From positions 8,014,727 to 8,078,726 of the forward strand of contig OY987245.1 in assembly GCA_963920765.1 (NCBI GenBank): a stretch of DNA of 64,000 nt, given 5' to 3'. Below, piece after piece: positions 24,545 through 36,301 of this stretch. The stretch is from Ulota crispa (Eukaryota > Streptophyta > Bryopsida > Orthotrichales > Orthotrichaceae). Under the pieces are notes generated by a model that saw nothing but the letters and a program-made list of their open reading frames with translations, ran no database searches and was not told the DNA's origin. The position numbers were made by a program, and so were the translations under genes. How positions within the stretch are numbered: the stretch's first letter is position 1; every line of letters begins with the position of its first letter.

Positions 24545-24735
24545 ATCCACTAGCGGTTGATGCTTGCTATGCTAGAAATTCACCATTAGAATTTTATTAA
24601 AATTTTCATATGTTATATAGAATACAAAATAAACGTTTCAGTAAGTCTTCAAATTGTATCTATCACAGAGAGTGAACATGTGATATTACAGAGATCTATA
24701 TGTGATATAACAGAGGTCCATGTGATTTAATAGTA
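24545..24735. repeat. Repeat V copy 2 joined to foldback family G units
   Basis: 24545-24660 is the inverse of 12552-12673. From 24632 on it reads GTAAGTCTTCAAATTGTATC followed by GTGATATTACAGAG-type units, matching the outer part of the family G arms. Confidence 0.6.
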
Positions 24736-25823
24736 TGATTTGTGGCTGGCCATTTGCCTTGGAATCCCACAAACATTTGCTGAGCTATCTAGAAAATGCG
24801 CGGTCGTTTTGGTTATTTGGTACAATCATAAGCAAATAGCTAAGTTACAAGAGTCTTTGTTCTTATAGCAGTTTATCATCAATCATAATTACAAAATCAC
24901 GTGCAAAATCACCGTCCTTGCACCAAGTATTAGTGAACACGTGCTTAACCTTAGCAAACATTTACGAGCTCTTTTCTTTATCACATTCCAAATACGTTTC
25001 CATTTTGCTTTGTTATAGTCTACAATCCATATCCAAATCCTTTGGCGGCTTGTTGTGAGACCACCAAATATTATTAAAAGCAATATCACAATGACTATTT
25101 TTTTAAGTAAGAAAACTACGCAAACCTCTTTTGGGTGACTTTTGTTCATTTTTCAGGGAACACCAGCATACAGTGTATTGTCAATGGGTTGAAATTGCAA
25201 AAGGCCACATGAATTTGAAATCATTGGCCAAAGTACCAGTCAAATTTTAACAAAAAGAGGCTAATTATACTATATTACAGAATAAGCATAGAAAATTTCC
25301 TGTGCAATCTAGTAAAGAACCGATTGAAAATGAAAAATGCCAGTGTTTCAGCTGGTGAAGTAAAAATTTCACCCCAAACGCTGCTTGTGTTAATCCTTGA
25401 AGGGCCCTTGGGCTCCGGAGATATGGTACCAAATATGGTTGCAACCAATATTCAAAAGTTTGAATTAACTGGAAATTAAGTGTTACAACCATACATATTG
25501 AAAGGTTGTACAATAGTGCCTCTTTAAGATGAACCTTTATAAGAAAAAACGCTTAGTTAAGATGAAGGAAATGACTGTCCTTGACAATTGGGGAGCTACA
25601 AAAGGTGTGCTTGGTTACAATGAATGCTTTCCTTACATGAAATGAATATGCTGTCCGGATACCTTCATCTTATCGAGGCACCACTGTATGATGGTGGATG
25701 CATAATTTTTTTTGGAAAGCCCTTAGAGTAGCTCAAATATGTCTGTACATACGGTCATACATATGGCCACAAAGGGCTTTTGTGACTTTCAGAGGTTAAT
25801 GCAAAATTTCCTCCCTTACAACC
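24736..25823. other. Spacer, no feature recognised
   Basis: Short unsupported frames only. Confidence 0.4.
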
Positions 25824-25979
25824 TAAGGTAGGTATACCCATTCCTGACCCTTCCCAATTTTGCCCCTTCCCAATTCCGACCCCTATGTATCTAGGGTGTT
25901 CATTATAGAATTGAAATGAACACCCTAGGTACATAGGGGTCAAAATTAGGAAGGGTTGGGAATGGGTATGTCTACCTTA
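25824..25979. mobile_element. Family F hairpin MITE (TA-AGGTAGG ends)
   Basis: 156 bp, almost a perfect hairpin: TAAGGTAGGTATACCCATTC ... GAATGGGTATGTCTACCTTA counted over both arms, with the loop near 25905-25910. Confidence 0.9.
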
Positions 25980-25980
25980 G

Positions 25981-26260
25981 GGTTTTTTTTTGTTTTTTTG
26001 TTGGTAGAGCAACTCGCACCCAACAATGCAAGTAGGTAAGGAAAAAATGGCCATAATTAGATAGAATCATCAACATCTACACATACATCCACAAACTATG
26101 CTAATATTAATAAGTTTCTTCCAAAATCTAGAAATTTTGGTGTTTGTTTGAGAAGAGATTTGGCATTTTCATATATTATTCCACCAAATTTTTGGTGTTA
26201 CAGTAGCCAATGACAAATTGAGATTAGATTTAGGCAAAAAGATTCCAAAAAGAAAACCTT
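25981..26260 (+). repeat. Family C dispersed repeat, copy 3
   Basis: After a T-rich run it reads TTGGTAGAGCAACTCGCACC at 26001-26020, then CAATGCAAGTAGGTAAGG and GGTGTTACAGTAGCCAATGA. This is the best copy for the family's D-arm-like motif. Confidence 0.65.
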
Positions 26261-26280
26261 GCTGCTACCCAAAGACAATA

Positions 26281-27178
26281 AGGGCCTCATTATACGAGGA
26301 TGCAAAGCTAGTGACCAAGCCAGTCTAAATGATATGATTGGAGGAAGAAATCCAGCTGGTTGAAGTTTGCTTTACACTAGCTCAAAAAAAGGGAAGTGAC
26401 CATGAGCAAAAATGGATGAGAAAATGACATGGAATCCTACATGTCACAAAGTGGATAATGTGTCATGGTCACCCACAATTATAGTTGAGACACTCTCACA
26501 AGGTTCTCTGGCCGGATTTTTAGGGTGGCCAAGCCATTCCAAAATATTGATTGGTTTACTTTTGTCAGGCTTTAATGCAAATTACTATTGAGAATGTTAT
26601 TTTAGAATGATTTTACTCATTTGAGCATAGTTTTTACTGCTCTGAACACAAATTTTTCTGCTAATTTTTTTTCATTACATGAAATGCATTTCAGTTGTGG
26701 TAGTTTCAATTTAACCACAATATTTGAAATTCATTGAAATGTTTATTGTAAAAAGTGATTTATATTTAATATCCTGTTTTCTTACATCTAATTTCATTGT
26801 AAAAAGCACACCAAATCAAGTCCAATGTAAAAACACATCTAATCAATTGCATGGTCATTTACTTTGTATTTTCCATTATGTATTGTTGACTAAAGTCTTA
26901 ATAGTAAAATTTTGCCTTTTTGGTTATAAGTATCTTTTTTTATTTCTTGACATCCAAATTCTTTGAAGTTTTATCAAGAGAGGAGAGAGTAAAAAGAGAA
27001 ACAAGGGAAAAAGTAGAAGAAATGGTCAATTTTCCAAGGGACCAATCTAAGTTCACTTTACACTATTAGAGGTAACTAATGGATGAAAAAATTGATTCTT
27101 GGTCACTAGTCTTGGTCAAGAACCATGACCAATAGATAAACTTGAATTGGCTCTTGGTCACTAATGTAAAGAGGCCCT
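26281..27178. mobile_element. Family P element, copy 2
   Basis: Left AGGGCCTCATTATACGAGG and AGTGACCAAG, right CTTGGTCACTAATGTAAAG then AGGCCCT. The right 550 bp match copy 1. Confidence 0.7.
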
Positions 27179-27486
27179 AAGTTTGAAAATTTGAACACTG
27201 ACTAAGTCCAATTGCAGTTTCACGGTGGAAGGCATACAAGAAAATAAGAAAAAAAAACAACAAACAAGGGAAAATTTAGCAAATAGGAAAAAAACCTGCA
27301 AATAAGAAGAAACTAAAACACCAAATAAGAAGAAACTAAAGCAACAAATAAGAAAACGATAGCGAGAACATCACAGAAATCCTGCATTGTCCCCAGGAAA
27401 CGTGAGCAATAGTTAGTGTTTGTGCCACCTGGGACTCAAACGTGCACCAGAAATTTAGAATCATTTGTGCAATTGGTCGATTGTTC

Positions 27487-27825
27487 TAAGGTATGCACAC
27501 CCATAAGCGTCGGACTAAGGGTCGGACTAAGGGTTTTGAACATGATGAGTATTAATAAACAGCTAGCAAATTGTAGGATTCTAGGATTTTATTAGGAACA
27601 AAAATGATAATGATTTTGCACTTTCAAATGTATCATTTGGATATTGTGAAAATAAATTGTGAATTTTTAAAGAGCAGACTGCCATTGCACCCATACCCAC
27701 TTTCAAGATTTCATGTTCACATGTTATACATCCTTGTCATTATAGTTATTCATTTTCACATATTTTTCAAGCTTTCAGAGGTGACAATTATGGGGATAGT
27801 GATGCTTATGGGTGTACATACCTTA
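27487..27825. mobile_element. Family D MITE, copy 3 (inverted)
   Basis: Left TAAGGTATGCACACCCATAA, right TTATGGGTGTACATACCTTA. The interior is the inverse of D1/D2 (TGTTATACATCCTTGTCATT). It includes a short GTCGGACTAAGG tandem duplication at the left. Confidence 0.8.
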
Positions 27826-27960
27826 TTGATTATTTTTGTTAACATGTTTTCCAAATTGTTTGTATATATAGCCAAACTACTTCCAACTTCTTTATAAATA
27901 GCTACATAAAATGTGAAAATGCACAACTTTAAATTTGAACATTTAACACATTTGGTAGTC

Positions 27961-28198
27961 TTAACCCCTGAGTGCCCAAAGTTATTTTAGAATTTAGGAG
28001 AAAATGGGGGGTTTAATGGCCACCACAGCTTGGGAAATTACATCTAGAAAAAGTGATTGCAAGATTTGAAAAAGGACTACCTTCTTTGCTGATGAGGACC
28101 AGCCATGACTGTTTTCACCGTACAAATTAAGAGAAAAAGTGAGATAAATCTGTGGGCCCCAACAACAAGATCCTATTGTTAAGTCGCTTAAGGGTTAA
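27961..28198. mobile_element. TTAA family element A4
   Basis: 238 bp, TTAA-CCCCTGAGTGCCC ... CGCTTAAGGG-TTAA. Confidence 0.8.
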
Positions 28199-28639
28199 GG
28201 GTATGTCCACTCTTGATGTTAAGAGTGGTAGTAGCAAAAGAAAATTAGATACATTTGGACACATTTTTAGATTACATTCATATTGCTAATACCCCTCGTA
28301 ACACCAAATGTGAACATACCTTTGACAATGTTTTTGATTTCATAGTCTATTAGTTTAGTTCAATTGTTACATTTTTTATCTTTACTATCAAAGCTATTCC
28401 CAAATAGTAACAAGTCAACAACCATGAATAGGACCGTGGCCACCCAATTCATTCAAGATACGTCACTCTGACCAGCCAATTCACCCAATCAGGAGTCGTT
28501 CAAATGGTAAGCTGTCACCAGACAAACGAACTACCAAAGTCAACTCCAATTAATCTGCTGTTCGAGGCAACCCACAAATGGTTAATTTCTTGGCGAAATT
28601 CCCCCAAAACCCTACCCCAAAAACCTGATGGCGATGGTT

Positions 28640-28850
28640 ACACTAAGAAATCCGTGTTAAAATATCGATGAAATCACCAAATCCTTACCAGACAAAATCT
28701 CAATTCGCTAAATTTTGGATGAAAGTGGCTTTTATTAGCATGCTTTTGGATGAATTATCATATAATATACATTTGTATAAATTTTAGACAAATTTTCCTT
28801 ACTTGCCTGCATTCTGAGGTGCAAGTCGCTCTACCCCAACAAAATCAAAA
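28640..28850 (-). repeat. Family C dispersed repeat, copy 4
   Basis: The minus strand reads GGGGTAGAGCGACTTGCACC near 28835, then AATGCAGGCAAGTAAGG. Confidence 0.6.
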
Positions 28851-28959
28851 ATTAAACCTTGGCCCACAATCCCCCACCCCCACCACCGAAGTCCCAAGTC
28901 TAGCTCGGCCACCTTGCAATTGTACTAAAAATTGGGACCTTGTTAGGGCCACGACCTTG

Positions 28960-29509
28960 TTAGGGCAGCCTTACACTAGGAGTTGAGGTCATGAAAACTT
29001 GAAGCCATTTCAACCAAAGTTTGAGCTCAAATGGCCTCAAGAATTGTCTCAAGTGCTCATTATGATATGATTGTAGTGGAAGTTAACTCTTTTATATGTA
29101 AAGACTTTGAGGCCAAAAAGCTGAGGCCATTAGAGAAAAAATTGAAAATTTCAAGAGAAAAGGGATTAAAAGGATAGGTTTAGGAAAGTTGTTGATATTT
29201 TTACCCCATCTTACAGTGTTGAGTATCTCAAAAGATTTTTTTAAATTCAAATACTCATGTTTTTAATAAAATATGACAATGACCCTACGGCCAAGAATTG
29301 ACTTTACATTTTTGGAAGACCCAAATTTTTAGGTTGAGACCTCGTCAAATCTTGTCTTTGAAATATTAAAATATGTTTTGAAAAATCAACCTTAACCCCT
29401 AATGTAAAGACCTTGAGGTTGTTTTCAAAATATTAACCAATCAAGCATCAACATTCCGAGAGTCAGAGACTTGAAACCAACCTCAACTCATAATGTAACG
29501 CGGTCCTTA
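28960..29509. mobile_element. Family I inverted-repeat element
   Basis: Left ACACTAGGAGTTGAGGTCAT, right AACCTCAACTCATAATGTAA. The ends are imperfect inverted repeats of about 30 bp. Confidence 0.55.
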
Positions 29510-29891
29510 TTCCTTAGACTTTTTGTTAAGAATGTAAATTTGATGAATTTTCAATGCCAAGACACGTAAATTGATTCGGGAATTGTGGAATTTATTTTTT
29601 ACTTTTTACTTGACTATCCATGTCGTCTAATTACCATGTCTAACATTAGTTTCATGAAGTTGGAACTCAGCAAAGATGCTACACTTAATAAGATATAATA
29701 ACTATCTTCAAAAGCTTCAAACATGTAGGGATAAAAAACCACACCATGTGTATATGAAGATAAAGTTTGATATCTGATTTTTTTTCATGAGTTACAAGAC
29801 GTCAAGCCCATTAGTAGTTAAGTTGGATTTCTACCTTGATTTTAAATCAGTGTTGTAGAATTTAATGTTTTGCAATGAGTATTTATATGTG

Positions 29892-30838
29892 TTAACCCCT
29901 AAAGGCCCAAGTGTCCATTCAATAACCACTAGATCTTAGGTAGGGTTATATGGAGTCAGTTTTATTGGATGTTCTCAAAATTGTTACTCAAGGTGTAAAT
30001 ATGTATCCCCCAAGTGGAAATATGAATTTTCCCCAATTAGATACTCAGTTCAAAAGTTATGCTACCTAAATTCTCTTAGGTAGTTTGGGCATCTTTGGAG
30101 AATCTTATGCTAAAACTCTCATCAATTTTTGAAATTTGGCAAGTATGTAACTAAAAAGACATGGTGTACGAATGTCAAAAAAAAAAACAAATTGAGGTCT
30201 CACATCACATTTTGAAGGGAGTCAAACTTTGTTAACTACGTTTGGGCAGTTTCTAGAAAAAAATATTTTCCTCCAACTTCAAGGACTATTATCTTTCAAT
30301 CTATAAACCCAAAGCTCTTGAAAAAAATTCAAACATTCCAAATGTTTGTCTCTAACTTTTCACCATTCAAATTTCAAATAAAAGATGTCCTCATTGCACA
30401 AGAAATCATGAAAGAATGACTAATGTATTGCCAGTTCACTTAACCTCCTTATATTGCAAGGTAATTTAGAGTAAGCTAGATTCATAATTTGCTCTTGAAA
30501 CTTTTTATGAATGTACCTAACAAGATTTAAATATCAATGGGAAAAAACTTTATTTCATGCCGACCAAAAATTTGACTCCAAAGAGGCCCAAAGTCTATTG
30601 ACCCATTTGGGTAGGGACAAAAAAAGGTTCTTTATAAATTTTGAATGCTATAAGCTTTCAATCCATGTGGTCAAATGGGCTGAATTTTTTTGCACTCAAT
30701 ACTAAAATATTTTACTATAATTCTGTATGGTTAAAGTTTCAAAAATAGTTTTCAAATTAAAATTCACATCAGCACATTGAAAAAACACAAATTTTGGTAG
30801 TTTCTGGTGAAAACATCCTTTGGGCCCTTAAGGGTTAA
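29892..30838. mobile_element. TTAA family element A5
   Basis: 947 bp, TTAA-CCCCTAAAGGCCCAA ... GGGCCCTTAAGGG-TTAA. The right TTAA (30835-30838) is also the left TTAA of A6. Confidence 0.88.
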
Positions 30839-31083
30839 CCCTTGAGCGCCCATGAAACAAGATACTGTCGTTGGAAATTGAAGAAAGAATCTTATTCACA
30901 CAACTGTACCGAATGTACTATAACAGGCTTTGAATAGTACAAGGGTGGCAAGGGAGTAGGGTACATTTAATAATTGAATGGATCCATAATTGCAAGAGGG
31001 AGCAATATCATCCAAATGGCACATTGATTTGATTGCTGGGAGATCCGCATTGGATGGATTTTGAGTTGGGCGCTCAGGGTTAA
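30835..31083. mobile_element. TTAA family element A6
   Basis: 249 bp, TTAA-CCCTTGAGCGCCCA ... TGGGCGCTCAGGG-TTAA. It shares one TTAA with A5 and another with A7. Same subtype as A13. Confidence 0.88.
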
Positions 31084-31312
31084 CCCTTAAAGGACCATAA
31101 GGCATAGTATATACGCTGCCGTATAATTGGTATTTGCTACCAATAAGACGTTTAATTTGAGATCTCAAGTAGCTCACTAGAACGGTTTTGATCTATTCTC
31201 CAACTTTTTTGTTGACCTCAAATGTAGTAGAGATATAGATCCATTCCAAATACAAAAAAAATACCCCGTATTGTACTGGTCGCAACGGCACACGCAGTCC
31301 GTTAGGGGTTAA
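31080..31312. mobile_element. TTAA family element A7
   Basis: 233 bp, TTAA-CCCTTAAAGGACC ... GTCCGTTAGGGG-TTAA. The interior resembles A10-A12 (AAATGTAGTA, CATTCCAAATACAA). Confidence 0.88.
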
Positions 31313-31500
31313 GACATGTTTTTGGATACATGTGCATTTTTGTGTTGTTTTACCTCAAACCTCAGTATTTGGTACAAATTGTGCATATTAATCGAGACAC
31401 TAGATAAATCCACTCACTTCATGTGTTGCAATGATTAATTGTTCATACCACACTATTCCATTGCCACTCTTAAAATCTGCATAAGTTCTTAAGCCTTTGC

Positions 31501-32285
31501 TTAACCCCTGAGCACCCAAGCCATTTTCACCAAAATCAGGGTTTTTGGAGATCAACCACTTTGATGCATTGTATCTCGGTCAGTCAGATGATCCACAAAA
31601 TGTGACCAGTAGTGGAGCACCTACTTAGAAAATGGCTTGCAAATTTTGAGAACAATCCACCGTGGAATATGGGAAATTATAACGTTTGATCAAACAACAT
31701 GTGATGACAAAATCTCATTTTTTGGTAGGTAGCTGCTATTTGATGATTTTTACAAAATTCAATAAGTTCCAGATTCATCTCAAATTTTGTGAGTAGCAAG
31801 ATTAGATGTGAAAGCACACACTTGTAAATTATTGAAGATTGCACTTCTTTTTGTGTCAAGTTTTAGGGCTTCAAATAGCTATTGCACAATAAAAATGACC
31901 GGCAGAGTCGGTGACGGTTGCCATAATAAGGATCTAGAACATGCTTGAACCCTTGCCAACAACTTTCCCACTACCACAAAGCTTACACAAGGAAGCTTGC
32001 AAGGGATATTGACCGGTTGTAGCCTGTAACACGCTGCTTGCCAACACGCCCTGTACGGTGCCACCACTCCCTATATGGTGTTTTCACCCAATCAAATCTC
32101 TTGTAGCACTTGTACAACATTTGGCTTTCCTTGCCATTACTCCATTGGCATGAACAATTTGAATGCCTTCATAATTGTAGTGTATAGTAAGACCAAAAAG
32201 TTAAATCTAGTCCCTCAAAACATGGCTTGAAAATCATAGGAGGTGATATTTGGGGCGCCGGGGCGCTGGGGCGCTCAGGGGTTAA
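31501..32285. mobile_element. TTAA family element A8
   Basis: 785 bp, TTAA-CCCCTGAGCACCCAA ... GGGGCGCTCAGGGG-TTAA. A small GGCGC run (GGGGCGCCGGGGCGCTGGGG) precedes the right end. Confidence 0.8.
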
Positions 32286-32402
32286 GTTCAAAAGAAACTT
32301 ATATGGAAAACCAAAATATGTTTTTTTTTGTCGTTTAACCATATAAACTTCAAAAATTGCTTGATAATACGTCAATCTACTTTTTTCAATAAATGAAATA
32401 TG

Positions 32403-33333
32403 TTAACCCCTAAAGGACCAAGCCCTTTTTTTTTGCCAAAACCACTGAAAATTGCCACTTCTAGGAAATGAGTAAGAAGGTCGATTTGTTTTTTTTTGGA
32501 AATCCAATTGTAGGACCTTGCCTTAAATTAGAAGAGGTACCTATGGAAAAAAATCAGCTCATTTTAGATGGAGAGGAGGGAGATATTGACATCTAAAGTG
32601 AAGGGGAAAGGTTTTTTTTCCTTGCTACCAAGAAATTTTAGAAGCCTTTGACCACTCTTACATGAAGAAATTGCTCTAACCAAAGTTGTGCTTTTATTTT
32701 TCTGTATAGGCGATCAAGTTAGGTATGTGTGGGAGAATTTTCAAATCAATTGAAACTATACAAGACATGGGAAAATATAGAAAGTAAAAAGAAGTAGAGA
32801 ATGAGTCAAAACACTAAATTGTTAAGAATTTAATTATTGAAATGAAAAATGCATATCCCAATAGTGATAATGTTGTGATAAACAATCTACTTCCTTTGGT
32901 TTATTTAATTTTTCCAAAATATTGAAAATTGAGTAAAATAAAGGACTTCACAATTTATTCTTGAATAGAGAATTCATAACTGCCAGCACACAAAAACTCC
33001 TCATAACTTTCATGTCATTGATTGAAATCAAATGATTCAAAGCTTCGCATGTATAAAAAATTCTAAAGAACCAATTCTATATTTTTATTTTGAAAAAATG
33101 CAAACTAAAAAATAGATGGGCCCAAATTGCCCCTCTTCCCCTAGTTTTGATAAATTCTTGCTTAGCTTCTTGGCCAAATTTCAAAATGAAGAGAAAATTG
33201 AATGCCCACGTAAATATTTGAATTTTCCGTCGTCCATAAAAGTTTCAAAAAATCGTACAAAGTAGGTTATCCAAAGGTACATGCTCAAAACCCCGTTTGT
33301 CCCCCAAAGGAACAATGGTTTTTTAGGGGTCAA
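32403..33333. mobile_element. TTAA family element A9
   Basis: 931 bp, TTAA-CCCCTAAAGGACCAA ... TTTTTAGGGG-TCAA (right TTAA decayed). The interior is a relative of A17 and, inverted, of A1. Confidence 0.75.
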
Positions 33334-33445
33334 AAAGCAAAATTGTATCATTCACTATTATTTTTAAAAACATTATCTAGAAATTACTAACTATAGCAAA
33401 TTATAACTATAATTTTTTGTGAATTGACCTTATATGCGTAACCAT

Positions 33446-33824
33446 AAGAGCATCCTCACCCACACACGCTCAACAACCTCGCAAGAGCACTTGGCGCGGC
33501 AGCTTTATTTGACTTGCCTCAATGCTAAAGCACTAACTCACTATACAAAATAGTACTTGCTCAATTGTAACTCAAACATTGAAACGTTCAAGGGTTGATA
33601 AATCATTAGCGAGCCCAAATTGAGGATAATTTAGACTTGTTGATTGGTCAACACAAGAGGCTCATGATTAAAGCTTGACACATATCTTCCGTGATGGCTT
33701 GATTGTACTTGCTTAAGGGCAAGGATGGGGCATCAAAGATTTGAACAAGCTTGTGGTTGTGGATGCACCCTAAACACATGCTTTTGAAAGCTCTAGGTCA
33801 CAAGCAAGGGTGCTAATGCTCTAA
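33446..33824. mobile_element. Family R element, copy 5
   Basis: Left TAAGAGCATCCTCACCCAC, right GGGTGCTAATGCTCTAA. The outer match is short. Confidence 0.45.
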
Positions 33825-34260
33825 GTCAATAGTAGATTAGAGCATCACTTGCCACCCGCCAAATTAAGTTCTTGGAAATTAGGTTTGGAGGTGGACAGAA
33901 GTAGCAAGTAGTGCAACAAGCATGAAGTTCCCTTGCAATTCGGAGGGTTTCAGGCCCTACACTTGCGTTACAACAAATTGCACCTGTACATTTGGCTACA
34001 AAGTGACATTGCAACATGAATAATGTGTGAACAGTTTTTGGCAAGAACCGTGAAGGGGGCTTAGAGAAAACTCAAATTTGAAATGGCTAAGCCTAAAAAG
34101 TCCCGCTCCTACACATTGACAAGTACAATGTTGTTGGAGAGCGGTTGAATACAAAAGGTTCATTTTGCAGGTGGCAAGAGATGCTCCTACGCACTCTTGG
34201 CCGTCTTCGGCACTCCCCATTATCAAAATAAATAGATAGGTGCGCTAATCATATGGATTG
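33825..34260. other. Spacer upstream of the O-FucT promoter
   Basis: Overlapping short frames on the minus strand only; nothing supported. Confidence 0.4.
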
Positions 34261-34274
34261 GCCAATCAAATGAC

Positions 34275-34284
34275 GCCACGTGGC
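34275..34284. promoter_or_regulatory. G-box / ABRE-like palindrome
   Basis: The palindrome GCCACGTGGC contains the CACGTG core bound by plant bZIP and bHLH factors. A CCAAT motif lies at 34262-34266. Their place upstream of the O-FucT leader suggests a promoter element. TATA-like runs follow at 34360 and 34438. Confidence 0.4.
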
Positions 34285-34539
34285 AAATTTTTAAATGTTA
34301 CGACGAATCAGCTGCAGGGTCTGCTAATACGAGAAAATTAGTTTGGCGCCACAATACACTATATTTGCAAGGTGCAGTGAGGATTTCTATTAATTCCGAG
34401 GAATAGTAAAAATGAAAATAGCGCCTTAAGTGGACCATATATTTTTAAGAAGGTTAAAAATAAGAAAAGAAGCTTCAGTGTAGCTGCAGCTTGCAATGGA
34501 ATTCTCAAGGTCTCCGCTTCAAACGCTGCCACCTTCTGC

Positions 34540-35965
34540 ATGCGCGCTGCGTCGTCTCTCTCCTAGTGCCTTTGCATCTCGTCATCTCGCTCTTCGCAAA
34601 TTCTACATCGTCACTACCAATTCCTGTGTGAGCCGTCTCTAATCTTCCTTGGCTTGAACGTTACTGCCACACATTCACTGCTGTGGCAACAAGCTTGAGT
34701 TTTGTATTGTATTCTACCGCTTTCAATTCTAGACAAACTTAGGAACGCAGCGTTTGTGTATCTAGATCGGCCCCACCTGCATATTTCTGAATGCGAGCAC
34801 GACCCGGAGCTTGAGGTGTAATGAGAATGCTGCTGCTTCGACCAAAGTCTAGATGATGATGGCTGGGATTTGTCTTGTGTGTTGGATGAGCTTTCCAGGT
34901 GAGCTTGCCGGGTTCTGGTTGGTGAGTGGAGTTAGGGTTGTTGCAGATGGGTAGGGTGGCATTGTGGTCGATTGTTGGAGAGATTGTTGGGATGTTCACG
35001 TTGTTGCATTTGGGAGAGGTTACTGAATGGATTCATAGATAACGAGACTTTTGAGTATTTTATGTGAAGTGAAGGATTGTGCGAGTATTGTGAGGACCTT
35101 TTCTTGGCTGTAGCCACTAGTTTTGTTAAAGTAGAGAGCTACAATCTGTCTTGGATTTAACTCCTAGTTGTAGCTTATTTTAGATCTGGGACCGTCTCTA
35201 CTAATCTAAGAAAAATGCTACTTTTAGTCGTGTTTGTCTTGAAACCTGCGCCACCAAAGAATTTGAAGCCAATTTGTGCACATTCTCATTGAAAGGTCAA
35301 GTTATGTCTGTTTCATTGCTGAGCTATTTACGTGAGGATTTGCACAAAGTCATGTGTCGTAGTTGTTCATTAAGAATCAATATTAGCAAGGAGCGCAAGT
35401 GAGAGCACAGAATTTGTCACTACCAACCTGGGTTTTGGAGCTTAGCCTTAGTTGGATTTGGTTGCAGGAGTCTGATCCCTGTCTTGTTGAAATGTACATT
35501 GAATTTATGGCATTATGGTGCGGTTAGGTTGTCTCAGCCGCCGTTGTGATTTCTTGGTCAAATTTCTGGATATGGTTGTTGCAAGTAGTTGCTCACAGAC
35601 TTCCTTACAGGAAATGCTATAAAATCTAGTGAATTAGTACACATACGTACCTGCATTGTTATCTTTCACATCTGCTTTTCTAAAGAAACGCTTCTTCTGA
35701 CCCTTTAATCATACAAAGTTCTGTACTCCGAGGATGCCATGATTATGCGGTTTTGCTTTTGTTTTGGTAGTCAGTTGAAATTAGGGTTTCAACCTGTGCG
35801 TAGCTCTGCTCAACTACGTTATAGTTTCTTCTTTCCTACCAAGCCTTGTGTGATCTATTGACTAGAAAATTGCTCACAATGTGATGCTTCTTATGTGCAG
35901 AAGTGACAACGACTCACAGAATTAACCGCAACAAGCATTACTGAGAGTGAACTCATAGCATTCAG
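34540..35965 (+). promoter_or_regulatory. 5' leader region of the O-FucT gene
   Basis: A C/T-rich stretch at 34545-34640 looks like a plant 5' UTR start. A good acceptor (TTATGTGCAG at 35891-35900) just before the upstream ORF suggests a leader intron of roughly 1 kb. Its donor could not be fixed. No coding exon was recognised here. Confidence 0.4.
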
Positions 35966-36265
35966 ATGGTCCTTGTGGGAGATGATGGAACAGGAAGCGT
36001 AACAGGAGCTTCACTACCATACCCATGTTGCAACAGTTCGCCCATAATTTCCCAAGCAATTTTTTTCGTGTGGTTATTATTGTTGGGGTTTTTATCAAGA
36101 CCCCAGAGCAATAGTGAGCCGTGCAAGGACATTAAACTTTTTGGTGTAGTTGTTAAAAAAATCGGCCAAGCAATTTTTTTAGTGGGGTTATTACAGTTGG
36201 GGATCTTATCAAGACCCCAGAGCAATAGTGCGCCGTGCAAGGACATTAAACCTTTGTTGGTGTAG
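35966..36265 (+). CDS. Upstream ORF in the leader of the O-FucT gene
   Basis: ATG at 35966, stop TAG at 36263-36265, 99 codons, 36 bases before the main ATG and in the same frame. Most of it is a tandem duplication: a unit with CAAGACCCCAGAGCAATAGT at 36053-36166 (114 bp) is repeated at 36167-36282 (116 bp). The two extra bases in copy 2 shift the frame and create the stop. A frame of this length before the main start would be expected to lower translation of the main protein, if it is in the mature leader. Whether it is translated is unknown. Confidence 0.35.
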   Translation: MVLVGDDGTGSVTGASLPYPCCNSSPIISQAIFFVWLLLLGFLSRPQSNSEPCKDIKLFGVVVKKIGQAIFLVGLLQLGILSRPQSNSAPCKDIKPLLV

Positions 36266-36282
36266 TTGTTAAAAAAATCGGT
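36053..36282 (+). repeat. Tandem duplication, 114 + 116 bp
   Basis: Both units contain AGACCCCAGAGCAATAGTG and CCGTGCAAGGACATTAAAC. A third CAAGC start follows at 36283. Confidence 0.95.
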
Positions 36283-36301
36283 CAAGCTGGCGCCCATAGG
36301 G

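Noticed and set aside
36266-36301. Earlier TTG start for the O-FucT protein
   Set aside because: Non-ATG start without support; the ATG at 36302 is the first in frame after a stop.
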